From contig JARKIF010000007.1 of NCBI GenBank assembly GCA_029378245.1, forward strand, positions 1,674,001-1,738,000: a DNA stretch of 64,000 nucleotides, written 5' to 3'. Each line of letters opens with the position of its first letter. Position 1 is the first letter of the stretch. The stretch is from Roridomyces roridus (Eukaryota; Basidiomycota; Agaricomycetes; Agaricales; Mycenaceae). The notes beneath the pieces were generated by a model. It was not told where the DNA came from, searched no databases, and saw nothing but the letters and a program-made list of their open reading frames with translations. Made by a program: the position numbers and the translations under genes. This document shows positions 25,975 through 36,673 of this stretch, piece after piece.

Positions 25975-27062
25975 ATGGCTACCCTCACCATAAACTGCCG
26001 ATTTCCGGGCGACGGCCGGCTCGGAAGAAACGACGGGGAGCCTCTGGTTCTCCGGATGCACGATAAATGCCACTCCAGCTCCAAGGACAAGTTGACAGTG
26101 GAACACTTGGATCTTGTCCATCGCACCGGCCACCGTCGATTCTGGGTGCTCAGGGGGGTGGTCACTGGACCCCTCGATTCTGTGGACTCTATCTTGAAGC
26201 TCGACATGACTGGAGCCTCACACTGCGACGATTTGTTGAAAGAGGCGGAGGTGTACATTGGCAAGGCGCGCTCGCTACAAGGCGACTATCTTCCGCAATT
26301 TTACGGTTGCTTCCAAGCCGAGGTTAATTTAACTACCGTGACGTGTCTGGCTTTGGAATATTGTGGCGAGCCGGTGTCCCAGTCTTTGCGCGACATGAAC
26401 CGCGGTTTCAAGCGTGTTTCTGTTTCTCCAGCCTCATCTGTTTCTGATTATGCTCGTGCAGACAGGAACTTATATATGCCGTTCTTGCCCTGCACGCCAA
26501 GGGGATGACGCACGGAGACCTTCAACACAGCAACATCCTCGTTTACCCTGACGGTGGTGAGGACCATCCGGTCCTCATAGACTTCGATTTGGCGGACACA
26601 TCGCACATATGCGCGATCAATTTCAAAATCGTCTCTGGCGCAGTGGGGCCTGAGGTGGAGGAGTATGGATGTGAGGAGATGCATGAACTAATTTATTGGC
26701 TGGGATACTGGAGACTGCGTATGTCCATCCATCTGCTGATCCACCTACTCGAGCTGATGATAAATGCAGCCACGATCGGGTTCGGCAGCACACTGTTCCG
26801 CAAAGACGAGATAAATGACCTTGACGACCTGATCGATGTTCTTCCCTCATACTTGGATGATGAGCGGAGACAGGAGCTGGTGGAACAAGCCGCCTTGCTG
26901 TTGGAGGAAATTCTTCGTGAGCGTCGTCTTACCTACGGGACAGAAACAATTTCACGCGAGTCCCTCTGTTCTCGTGCTGTAATTCGTTCTCACCAGTCAC
27001 ACAGAGGGTCAGCGGCGTCTGGACTACCTCGAGCCGAAAGCGGCATGAGTACCCCGTGCTAA
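25975..27062 (+). CDS. Protein kinase-like protein, divergent (HGD / DFD)
   Basis: Kinase-fold protein of a kind abundant in Agaricomycetes. ATG at 25975. The N-lobe is poorly conserved. A hinge-like ALEYCGEPVSQSLRDM precedes an intron of about 60 nt. Exon 2 has ALHAKGMTHGDLQHSNILVYPDG, with catalytic-loop HGD and the Asn five residues later, and LIDFDLADTS in place of DFG. A second intron lies near 26,718-26,768. The C-terminal part (DEINDLDDLIDVLPSYLDDERRQEL) lacks a recognisable C-lobe substrate groove and runs into a Ser/Arg tail ending STPC-stop at 27060-27062. The first splice uses a weak donor (gtttct) to keep frame. Whether it phosphorylates anything is unknown. Catalytic and metal Asp are kept, but the glycine of DFG is lost. 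Confidence 0.7.
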
Positions 27063-27419
27063 TCTTTCTTTATTCTATTGTATATCAAGTACTGGCGAGT
27101 CTTCTCTCTGCATGAACTGGAAGAGCGTAGCCTCAGTGGGAAGGATACTTATTTGTAGCACATAAATTCAAGTATCCTCCAGCGTTGGCCGCCGTTCCTC
27201 GACCACTCGTCTCATTCGACGCCGACTTCTTACGCCGACGTCGGCAAGTGCCGCTGCACAGTGCAATCGGCAAAGAGATGGCTCACCACCATGCCCCATG
27301 AGATCTGAGCAAGACGACGACGAGTACAACCCACACCGTCGGAATAGGTCCGCTCCGCGGACGAAATTCACCGTGAAGAATTGCGGTGGATAATGATAGC
27401 AATTGTATCACACTTTAAA
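27063..27419. other. Convergent intergenic region
   Basis: This 357-bp region lies between the kinase-like gene and the 3' end of the cupin gene. Nothing recognisable is coded. The right end carries the 3' flank shared with the relic at 25.6 kb. Confidence 0.5.
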
Positions 27420-28073
27420 TTAGCGAGGGAATCTCTTTGGATCCATTCGGAGCCGCTTGTCAGGCAACCGATATCCCAACAAAGGTGCTACCCAACCTCC
27501 AACCACGACGGTCATCTGCGAAAAGTAATTTCAGCCTGATCTTGAAGAATGATGTTCGAGAACTCACAAGCCGTTCAAGCCAACGATTCCCAAGAGGAAG
27601 TTCTGGGTACGTGTCTCCATGATAGAAGAGCTGCATCATGCTGAAGAAAGAGCCGAGTACACCGGGGAAGAAGAGACTGCGGAAGAATAGGACTTTTTGC
27701 TCTTGCTAATGAGGGGCATAAGTATCCAAAATTTTCAACGCGCACGAGGAAATGAGCGTACAGCCTCAGATGGCAGAGTCTCTTCTTCCATGATCACTTC
27801 TTCTCCTGGTAAAATCTCGAGGCTGTGTATCACTCCACGCGGGGTGAAGCAGGGTGCGTCACCGGCGCGCAAGACTCGCTTGACTCCGTTCTGAGTGACT
27901 ATCATGCTCCCTTTGAGAACGACATGATTCTCGTCGTGCATGCTGTGCCAGTGGGATGGAACGGAGAAGCGTGTTTCGCCGGTTGAATGCAGTTGGGTTC
28001 GGAGAGGATTTTGGAGGACGGTGATCGTCATCCCTGTCTGGATTGGCCAGGAGTCGTCGACTAGTGAAGCCAT
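27420..28073 (-). CDS. Small cupin-fold protein
   Basis: One cupin domain: RFSVPSHWHSMHDENHVVLKG carries the His-x-His...Glu/His metal-type motif 1, and GDAPCFTPRGVIHSLE is motif 2. After introns the C-terminus is hydrophobic (QKVLFFRSLFFPGVLGSFFSMM... MTVVVGGWVAPLLGYRLPDKRLRMDPKRFPR), possibly membrane-associated, with stop TAA at 27422-27420. The ATG at 28073-28071 is the conservative start. The frame stays open upstream (HLVAHWQERTLD), and a hydrophobic exon beginning MPKRLVAFITLG near 28,240 may belong to it, but I could not find a clean splice. Function unknown. A relic of its last exon lies at 25.6 kb and a degenerate copy of its cupin core at 49.6-49.9 kb. Confidence 0.75.
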
Positions 28074-29303
28074 ATCAAGGGTTCGCTCTTGCCAGTGGGC
28101 GACGAGGTGTCGGATGTCGTGAGATCAAGAAGAAGACCTTGGGTTCAGCACCATTGACACTCTGATCCGCGCTGCGCTCAGAGCCGAGCCTGCAACCCCT
28201 TGGGTTCCGAGTGTGATGAATGCGACGAGGCGCTTCGGCATCGCCGCTATGGTCTAGAACCTATTACACTGGTGCACCGATCGTGTAAGAAATTCTTCAT
28301 ATTCTAGAGTTTAGCCGAATTGTAACACCGACTTAACATCTGAATAAACTCCGGGGCGTAAATAATTGGTAGGCCGACAGATCGTACGAGAAATGTAAGA
28401 CCGCAGCAACAATTACTTACGATTGATGTGCCGCATATGGGTAGACCTCCGTGGACCGAAAACGCGCCGCGCTCCTTGCACGCTCAATTTGCTGCCCTGG
28501 AACGCTCCGAGAACGAAAATTAAAATGCAATTAAGGTACGACAAACAGGGACAGAGTGGGAAAGAGTTTTAGAACTACTGAGAAGCCATTGCCACCCTTC
28601 ACCGTGACTCGTCACTATAGCAGTGAGGCGACGAGGAGCCGCTGGCGTACGAAGAGCCACGGGAGAAGGCGCTCATGCCAGGGAGTCGGACTAGTTAACA
28701 TTGTGATCAGTGTGAAGAACCGGGGACTATCGAGCACATACCGGGAACGGAGCGACAGGTGGGCAGGCGCAAAAGATGACGTGGCAGGCGGTGACATGGG
28801 AACGAGACGGCGAACAAGAAACAAGTGCTCAGCTGCGCAGGGCACAGCCAACAGGGCTTGAGGGCTTGACCTTGAAGTTTGGATTGTCTTGCCGCCCGCA
28901 GGAAATGGCTTGAGGTGGGACTTGCTCGCGAAAAAAACTTGAAGTCTTCATTGAGCCTTCGAGTTGTAGTGACAGGCGGAACAGCAGCTTCGCGGCTTGA
29001 GGGACACCAGCATGATCTTGCTCTGGTGGTAGAAACATCTCGGAGTGGTTCAATTGCCGTTGTCGAGGGATCTTGAGGAGTCGGACAGGGGAGGAAGTGG
29101 AAGGAAAGAGAAAACGACAAAAGTCACGCCATGTTGACCTGCCTCCCGTTATGATGTGATCGGAGTTTGAGATAATTTTGGTAAGCCGCTGTTGAACTGC
29201 CCCTTTGGGTCGGCTTTGAGACCGGCTTGAGACGGCTTCAGGGCTGCTGGCGGGAAGCGAACACATCTTGCCCAACTGGTGTGATCCGACATTAACACCG
29301 TGC
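28074..29303. other. Intergenic, nothing certain
   Basis: About 1.2 kb between the cupin gene and the DDE transposon. Possible 5' exon of the cupin gene near 28,160-28,245. The remaining open frames resemble no known family. Confidence 0.4.
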
Positions 29304-29305
29304 TA

Positions 29306-29345
29306 TGGTGCAGTTCATCAAATCACCACCACTTTTGTATAAAGC
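29306..29345 (+). repeat. Left terminal inverted repeat of the DDE element
   Basis: Begins TGGTGCAGTTCATCAAATCA. It is the reverse complement of the right end with two mismatches in 40. Confidence 0.9.
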
Positions 29346-29558
29346 TTTCCCACCCTCGACCTGTTATGCTACGGACTATTCCTTTAGCCAAAATGCATGT
29401 ATTTAGTACCTAAACAAAACCTCTAAACCGATTCCCCAAATTCTCAAAATTGAAAAAGTGAGGGTCGGTGATTTTGCCGGTGGCTGTGCTAGATTACGTG
29501 TATGCCCACAGAAAATCCCCCAAAAATCGCCAAAAATTCCGAAAAAAAATACAGAGGT

Positions 29559-32461
29559 TTAAGCATCCATAGCTGACGCTACACGCTCAGTAATTCGACG
29601 GTGAGACTTGTATTTACGCGACGAAAACTCCTTCACCCGCCGTTGAGCCTCATTTGCGGCCAATCCCGACTTGTATGCGTCAATAAATCGCCACGCGCGG
29701 TGTTCCCATTTGCGAATGAGCTCGACAGAAACAGAGGCCATCGCTTTTGGCATGTTCTCCTTGAGAGTCTTGAAGGTATAATCACAATTTTCACGAAGGT
29801 ATCGTTTGACCGCGCCCCAGAAGTATTCGATAAAGTTGATCTCGCAATGATACTTCGGAAGGAAGATGCAGATGTGACCTGCAAAGTATTCAGCATTGAA
29901 ATAAACAAAAACAGACCACGACTGACCAGCTTTCTCCATCACTTCTTCCACGAGCGACTTCTGTGACTTGAAATCTGGCTGATTTTCCAAAATTCTTCGA
30001 GCACAGCAATCAGTGGCGCCGTCCTCGCAGCCGCGTGCACACTTCATGAGCAACCCACGGCGCAAAAGGCCCCGCTCTTTCAAAACCTGCTGCATACCTT
30101 TGGGCTTCCCACGCAACTCGACTTGAGCATGATTCGCTGCAAAGATCATGGGCTGAGCCACACGCTCTCCGTCCGAATCTGTATACCAGCCAACTCGCAT
30201 AATCGGCTGCGCGCCACCAGCTCGAAAATTCATCTCCGAGGCGCGAAGAGCATCCCCGGGCCATGCTGCGTGGCCTTGTGAATGGTCAACCCATAAAACG
30301 GCCACTGCGCCTGGGTGCCGACGTTCGAAGGCGGGAATGAACTTTTTTTGAAGCTGAAACGGTTGATGAGCATCCAATAAATACATTGAAAACGAAATCA
30401 TACCTGTTCGACAAAGAGGTGTCTGTTCCAAAAACCCTCGTGGTTCTTTCCGTAATCGAGTCCTTGCCCAGCCTCGGGCATATGACCATCAACGACATTG
30501 AGGAACTCGCTGCGATGGTGACCCTGCCCGACTCCCTTCTTCAGTAACGGCTGCTCTCCCTTATACACCCAGCTTGCTTTCTTTCCGTCATGGGCCTGCG
30601 CCACCATCTCATCCTGAACACACAGGATATGCTCCCGTCCCTCCGGTTGAATAAGTGCCAAGACATTCCCGACCTCCGAACGAGTGAGGAGCGGTCGAAG
30701 CTTTTCCATCGCGGGTATAAACCGCTCCATTCGGTCCCGGACGATGTCGGGACGCTCGTGTCCATCATAATACACGGCCTTCTTGTGTTGTGTATACGTG
30801 AATCCCTCGCGAATGAGGACGCGGCGCATGGTGGATAATGAAAAGCCCTTGCCCGTCTTTTTGAGCTGCAGGCGAGGGAGCAGTGTTGTCTCCACATATT
30901 CGCGAAGGCCGGTCGGCATTTCCTTGGTGGTGATATGCTCGGCGTACTCGCGCGCTGTCTTCGGATCGAGCTCGTTGTTGACCAGTTGTTTCAGCTTTCC
31001 CGGATCGATGGACCATTTATTGGAACGTAAATATGAGCGTACAGCGGCGGAGACTGCAGGGTCATCGAAAATAGAATGTACTTTGGAGTGCTGGCCGCGT
31101 CGTGAGTCCGGCATTTCGCGATCGCGAACCCATCTCTGGGTCCACGCTCGAACAAGACGCGAGCCCCACTCCATGGCAAACCCATGCGCCAATGCCGCGG
31201 TTCTCGACGCACTCATCATCCCCACCTTCCCCTCCCCCCACATAAGCCGAAGCGTGGACTCAATGGCACGCAGGCGGGTCGAAAGAAGCCCGTTGTGACC
31301 GCCGTCAAGCTCCAGAACTTGCTTCTGGGACTTGAGAATGCGCTGGAGGTCTTTGTAGGCGGCCTGACGGGCTGCTTTTGCTGTTTCCTGCTGCCTGGAG
31401 CGGGTGACCAGAACGGGTTCGTCGAGACGACGCCGCTTGCGGGGAGGAGGAGAGGTGGAATCAGATGAGGTGGACATGATTGTTTCAAAGACAGCGGGAA
31501 GGGTGGAGGACGAAGGGGTGGGGCTGGAAGGTGTGAACGCCAGCTCGTCGTCATACCAATCGTCGGCGTCGTTTTCATTGTCAATGTCGAAAAGGTCCTC
31601 TGCGTCCTCCTCGACATCCGAGACATAACCGTCGAATAGATCTTCGGATGGGGTGGGACCCACGTCAGCAGCAGGGGAAGCCGGTGGTGTATCGTATGCA
31701 AGGCCGAGTACCACAGAGGAATCCACGCTTGGACCGGGAGTCAACGGCGCCGCGGGTGCTGCAGGGGGTGGTGGGGGCTTGGGTTGCAATGGGAAATATG
31801 AGGTGAATAAAGTGGCTGAGGCCCTGAAGTACTGCAAGTCAGTGTCGTTTCAAATTGCAAGCATAAGCACACACGATTTCCGTGTCTCCGCATCGCGCGC
31901 GTCCTTCTCCCGCTTCAGCTTCTTGTGGTGCCGCACAGTCCGGTCTGAGCTGCCGTTGTACCCCCCCAGACGTGTCTGCTCTGGCCCGTTGCGCCATGTT
32001 TTTGAAGACATGCGATTGCTGGAGATCTCGGCGTACGGCGTCAGCTTTGCAACGAGCTCCTTCTCGTGCAGCACCATCCTCGCCAAACTCTCCACTAGAT
32101 CATCCCCAACCAGCTCCTCCACGTCGTCATCCGACCCCGTATCGTCCTCTGTGATCCACCCCTCCAAATCCCCTGCCTCATCCAAAACCTCCCGCTCATT
32201 TGCTCCATCCTCCAGCAACTCCGGCTCGGGGTCGTAAGCGTCGTCGTCGGCGTGTGTGAGGAGGGTTTCGGCGACTGGGACTCGCGGCGGTGACAGCAGA
32301 GGAGGAGCTGGAATGGCCGAGTCGGCCGCGTCCGAGTCAGAGTCACTGCTGATTTCGATGTAGTCGGGCTGGGATGTGCTGGTAGCTGTGTCTGCCGCAC
32401 GACGGGCGGCGAGGCCAGCCCTCGCCCGGGCAGCTGATTTCTTTTTCGGTCGGGGCGCCAG
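29559..32461 (-). CDS. Transposase, DDE superfamily endonuclease (start codon reads CTG)
   Basis: Cuts and pastes the surrounding element. The N-terminus is basic then acidic (APRPKKKSAARARAGLAARR; SSDSDSDAADS), followed by GGYNGSSDRTVRHHKKLKREK. An intron of about 39 nt near 31,832-31,870 leads to a Pro-rich linker, helical DNA-binding-like region and the catalytic core. Catalytic residues: D in LCVQDEMV, D in LWVDHSQGH and E in INFIEYFWGAVKRYLREN. About 152 residues separate the second D and the E, against 34-39 in classic Tc1/mariner; the insert holds KCARGCEDGATDCCARRIL, probably metal-binding. A second intron lies at about 30,351-30,401. The frame is open to the stop at 29559. The natural start position (APRPKKK) is preceded by CTG, not ATG, so it may be non-functional or use an upstream exon. 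Confidence 0.82.
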
Positions 32462-32605
32462 ATGGTATGCAGACGATGACGAGATGACGAGAAAAAAGAT
32501 GTTTCTGCTCCCGCATTCTTCTATTGTTCTCAAGACGCCGTCCGGCCTTATCCGAGCAAAATGATTTTTTTGGATCCGATTTTGCCGCTTACATAATATT
32601 CCCAC

Positions 32606-32645
32606 GCCTTATACAAAAGTGGTGGTGATTTGATGGACTGCACCA
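32606..32645 (-). repeat. Right terminal inverted repeat of the DDE element
   Basis: On the minus strand begins TGGTGCAGTCCATCAAATCA, matching the left end. Confidence 0.9.
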
Positions 32646-33026
32646 TAAGACTTACATCTTGCCGTATCCTTGCAAAAATCTTACCAAAATGCTAGTAACG
32701 GATGCAACAAATTGGCAAGTCAGCGCGTGTTAAGAAATCACAACATTTCCGTGCAGCCGTGTAGCACATCGTAGAAGATCCATTCTCCACCTTCACATGC
32801 CCTGCCCGTGCACAGCTGTGGGTTGAGTAACGAATGCTCGGCGCGCCGCGGCGTTCCAAGGACTCTGCGAGGGTGTTTGGAAATGTACAGAGATTTCGAT
32901 ACCGATAAGTATACAAGTCCAAAGCAGACGAATACGGGAAGCACAGGAAGTAGAGTATCACGAGACGTTCGACCTGCAGTGCCAGCCAAGGAAGCTGAAG
33001 GCCGGTCAAAGAAACTGAGGCAACAT
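32646..33026. other. Spacer between two transposons
   Basis: About 380 bp of host or relic sequence with no recognisable feature. Confidence 0.5.
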
Positions 33027-33230
33027 CAGACTTCCTACAATTTACTTTTCCACACTTTTTGGCACTTTCTCGGGCCAAAAATTGCCGGAAAAGTGATAAA
33101 GTGAAAAGTAAAAAGCCAGGTCAAATTTCACACAAGTTCGTCAGACATCCGAGCGCACAAGTGCTCAAGTGCGCAAGTGAAAAAGTAGAAAAAGTGAAAA
33201 AAGTAGTAATTGCACGAAATACGCTAAAAT
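33027..33230 (+). repeat. Left end of Plavaka element with subterminal AAAGTG motif array
   Basis: Contains the terminal inverted repeat, then many short copies of CACTTT or its complement (such as GGAAAAGTGATAAAGTGAAA) and CAAGTG repeats. Such arrays are typical transposase-binding subterminal repeats. Confidence 0.75.
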
Positions 33231-33446
33231 TATACAGGAACGAGAATATGATGTACTGGCAGGGTCCATTTTTTGGGGGGATTTGGGCGGGGAAGAGGGA
33301 ATTAGAGAGAGAGGATTAGAGGGGAGGGACTACTGTAGGTGGGGAAAATGTGGTATGTGGACAGATCATAAATTGGAGCATCAACTGAGAACCGATGAGT
33401 AAAGTGATATTTGCAGGAGCGTGCACGTACGGCGGCGGATGCGAGC

Positions 33447-34984
33447 TCAGGAAGGGGGTGGGCTGCTTGGCTCCCAGAGGTTCTCCCTCCTGCCCTCGAG
33501 GTTGGTGATGAAATCTTCCTCCTCATCGTCATCCTCTTCGGACGCGTGCGATGCATGGGGCGTGCGACACGCCTCCATGATGCGTTCCCATGCCGCGTCG
33601 CTGAGCTGACGCGCCGACGCCATGTAACCCTCGACAGCTGTCCCAATCAGCTCCTTGGAGAACTTGGGAAGCACACCCGTAGCATGCTTGGTGAAACCTT
33701 GGACTTGCCCTTGGACTTGCCCTTTGGTTGATTGGCGACCTTCTCTAGGTCGAGCCTAGGCAGCTGCTTGACGGAAGGCTCGCGTTTGGGTTGCCGTTCC
33801 TCCTCACGTTTGGGACGACGACGAAGAACAGCCACGGGCGTGTTGTCCCCACCAGAGGAAATGTCGACGACCTGTAGATGATGAGTTTGTATCCGGGGTA
33901 GAGTGTGCAGTAACACACATCGTTTCTGCGCAATCCCCCTTTGCCAAACACCTGCGGACGAGTCGAGACGGCGTCCCGGTCATCGAGGCCTCCACCAGGA
34001 CTAGTCGGCGGGGAAGCTGAGGCAGCGGCAGCGTTGCGGCTTTTCTTGAAGCCTGGGACGACACCAGCGTGCTTGGAGGCAGCGGCGGCGTCTCTGAAGT
34101 GTGGTGAGAGGTGAGAGTGGAAGCTAAGACTGATTGATGCACTTGCCTATTTTGGACGGGCGCCTTCTTGACCACCGCCGCCTTCTTCGACGTCTCCTTC
34201 TCTTTGAGCATCTGAATCTGAACCTCGACGGCACCCTTGAGCTCGCTCTTCTTGAATCGTTTGGGCTTTCCTTCCTTGGGCTTTGCAAACATGTCAGCGT
34301 GTAAGATGAGAAATCAAGGTACACTCTTACTATCGGCGCACTCTTCGATTTCTGGGAAGACCGGCCCCGCGCAGGAACAATATACTCCTCATCTGACCCC
34401 TCAGCCTCGTCGTTCTCGATTCATTCAAACATCTCCTCCGTTGCTTTGAAGAATGGTTCATCGTGGTCGGAGGGATCTCTGACGTAGTCGACGTCCATGG
34501 CTGCGAGATGGTCGTCGATGGTGAGTATGTTCTCCTCCTCTTCCTGCTCGGCAGCCACGTCCTGAGCGGTTGGAAGCTGTGCAAACTTTGCGACGGCCTC
34601 CTCCTGCCGACGCTTCAGATCACGAATCTGTTCAGCAAGTGCGGCTCTTGCGGCCGCAGCCTCGGCGGGAGTCTGACGTGGAGCTGGCATATCAGGAGCT
34701 GCGGGCTGGAGCTGCTGGACGTTTTGAAGGGGCCGGGATCGTTGGGTAGCTGTCTCCGCCACAGTGCGTGGAACTGGTGCGGCGGGAGCTCGTGTGGCGC
34801 GTGAGGATGGTGCTCTCGCAGAGGGAGGGAGAGGTGCAGCTTTCGACCCGCGAGTTTTGGCTTTTTTCTTTTTGGGTGCGGCATTGTCCGCAGCCTGAGG
34901 ACTACGCGGGCGCTTGGGATGTCCTCGGCTGGCCTGCAGCTTGGGGGATTGCGGGGGGGAAGGCGACGAGAGTGGGGAGGACAT
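33447..34984 (-). pseudogene. Divergent companion frame of the Plavaka element, decayed
   Basis: Unknown function. The ATG at 34984-34982 starts a basic Ser/Pro-rich N-terminus (PKRPRSPQAADNAAPKKKK) and a coiled coil (AAAARAALAEQIRDLKRRQEEAVAKF), then an acidic patch. An in-frame TGA at 34423-34421 interrupts it, after which the same frame continues (IENDEAEGSDEEYIVPARGR). Later exons carry KRFKKSELKGAVEVQIQMLKE and PKFSKELIGTAVEGYMASAR, ending in the acidic SEEDDDEEEDFI. A further frame change lies near 33,690. It is transcribed away from the transposase over a 139-bp gap, so both probably shared one promoter region in the intact element. It may be an accessory transposition protein or a captured gene; neither can be shown here. 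Confidence 0.55.
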
Positions 34985-35123
34985 TGGGGGATGGGAATTA
35001 AAGGGAGTGTGGAGACAAAGGAGGGGCGCTGTGGGTAAGAGCGAAGTTTTTTTCTCTTCTGTTTGCAAGTATTATCCTCATTTTTAAGACGACGCGTAAT
35101 CAAGGTCCCCAACTCGTCAAGTT
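34985..35123. promoter_or_regulatory. Putative bidirectional promoter inside the Plavaka element
   Basis: This 139-bp gap separates the divergent start codons of the companion frame (34984, -) and the transposase (35124, +). No clear TATA element is seen; the assignment rests on geometry. Confidence 0.4.
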
Positions 35124-36324
35124 ATGCCTCATGGAGTATCCTACACCTGCCCCGACTGCCTCAAACCCTGCAAGAGTCTCGGGGGACTCACCCAACACCA
35201 CAACCGAGCCCATCGCAAACTTACACCCGCATCCGATGGGGAGGACGAGAACACTTTTCAAACAGTTTATCATCCTCAATTAACGGGTGAGCTTCTTCAA
35301 AAAAGCAGGGGATTTGAGCTCACTAAGCTAGCACGACCTTGCAATGCCCATGGTGCTTTCCTCCCGGAATTCGTTGGGCCTCCTCGAGCGCCTCCACCGC
35401 CACCCGATGGTCAAGACCCTGCAGCATGGGAGCCTTTCGGCGATCGCGCAGAATTCGACTTCGCTAATTTTCACTTCACTGAGGCCCAAAGCTCTGAAAA
35501 GGATATCAACATTGCCCTCGACATCTGGGCCGCTTCCGTTCTCAAGTATGGGGCAACAGCGCCATGGAGGGATGCTCGCGAGCTGTACGCCACCATTGAT
35601 ACCATCCATGATGGCCAGGCACCCTGGAAAACATATACGCTTCGTTACTCCGGGCCCCTCCCTCCTGGTCAGCCTCCGAAATGGATGACGCAGACCTATG
35701 AGCTATGCACTCATGACACCCGAGTTCTACTCCACAATCAACTCTCCACGACCGTATTCCGCGACCATGTCAACCTCGTTCCATACCGGCAATTCAATCA
35801 CACCGGCAAACGTGTTTACTCCAACTTGATGTCTGGGGACTGGGCTTGGAAACAAGCGGTGCGTCTTCTTGAGTGTCTAGTGACTCCACATAGTGATAAG
35901 CCCGTGTTTAGGATGAAATTGGACAAGATCCTCAAACACATGGCTCGGCGTTTGTACCGGTCGTAGCCGGCAGCGACAAAACGACAGTTTCTGTCGGTAC
36001 GGGGCATCAAGAATTCCATCCCATCTACATCTCCCCTGGCGTGCTCACAGGCACGGCTCGTCGTGCTCATGGCAATGGTGTTCTCCCTGCAGCATTTCTG
36101 CCCATCCCGAAGAGTATGTCAATACCTTCAATACACGTCGCGACTCTCAGATGTCAATGTTTCTCATTTTAGCCAGCAAAAAGCATCGTTCACGGCCTGC
36201 TTATCAAAAATTTGTGCGGCAGATGTACCATGCATGCCTCGCACGAGTTTTTCAGCCTCTCAAGGCCGCGATGACCATCCCGGACATTGTACAATGTCCG
36301 GATCGTCATTTCCGTCGCGTCATC

Positions 36325-36673
36325 ATCAGCCTTTTGACAGTTTACTTGGCACTTTATGGCACTTTTCCGCTTGCCACGAGCTCGGCAAAAGTGAAAAGTG
36401 GCAAAGTCCACATTCCAGCTCCCTCAAACATAGGCTTGGACAGACCATGTAGCTATCTGAATGAAATATGAGTTGAAATGTCACAGAATATCAAAATGTG
36501 CGGGAGGTTCCGGCAAGGAGAGAGCCGCAACAGCGGCATCAATTCCGTGTTGCCGGGGACTTTTTCGGAAATCACACCTGGCTTTTCACTTGTCGACTTT
36601 AGCACTTTTCGGCACTTTTCCGGCTATTTTTTGGCGTGGAAAAGTGTCAAAAGTAAATTGCAGGAAGTCTGAT
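36325..36673 (-). mobile_element. Plavaka-family deletion derivative (MITE-like), 349 bp, nested in the transposase gene
   Basis: Its left end (ATCAGCCTTTTGACAGTTTA) matches the right end of the host Plavaka element. The reverse complement of its right end (ATCAGACTTCCTGCAATTTA) matches the host left end for about 90 bases, including the CCGGAAAAGTG and GAAAAGCCAGGT segments. It is therefore both ends of a related element joined with the coding part lost, inserted in opposite orientation. Taking out this interval joins the coding sequence in frame. Confidence 0.82.

Larger units (their letters stand above)
29306..32645 (-). mobile_element. DDE (Tc1/mariner-like DDE_3) DNA transposon, 3.34 kb
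   Basis: Terminal inverted repeats of 40 bp at 29306-29345 and 32606-32645 match at 38 of 40 positions (36 of the first 37). The element is flanked by TA on both sides (29304-29305 and 32646-32647), the target duplication expected of Tc1/mariner relatives. It carries one transposase gene with reading frame open throughout and two introns. The nearly identical ends and open frame indicate recent insertion. Confidence 0.88.

Noticed and set aside
29559..32461. KDZ-family transposase
   Set aside because: It lacks the KDZ core motifs and is flanked by TA with 40-bp inverted repeats, which fits a Tc1/mariner-like DDE_3 element instead.
33027..36671. A separate 3.6-kb transposon ending at the right end of the nested insert
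   Set aside because: The left end at 33,027 pairs with 36,671, but coding continuity of the Plavaka transposase on both sides of 36,325-36,673 shows that the right-hand repeat belongs to the nested 349-bp derivative.
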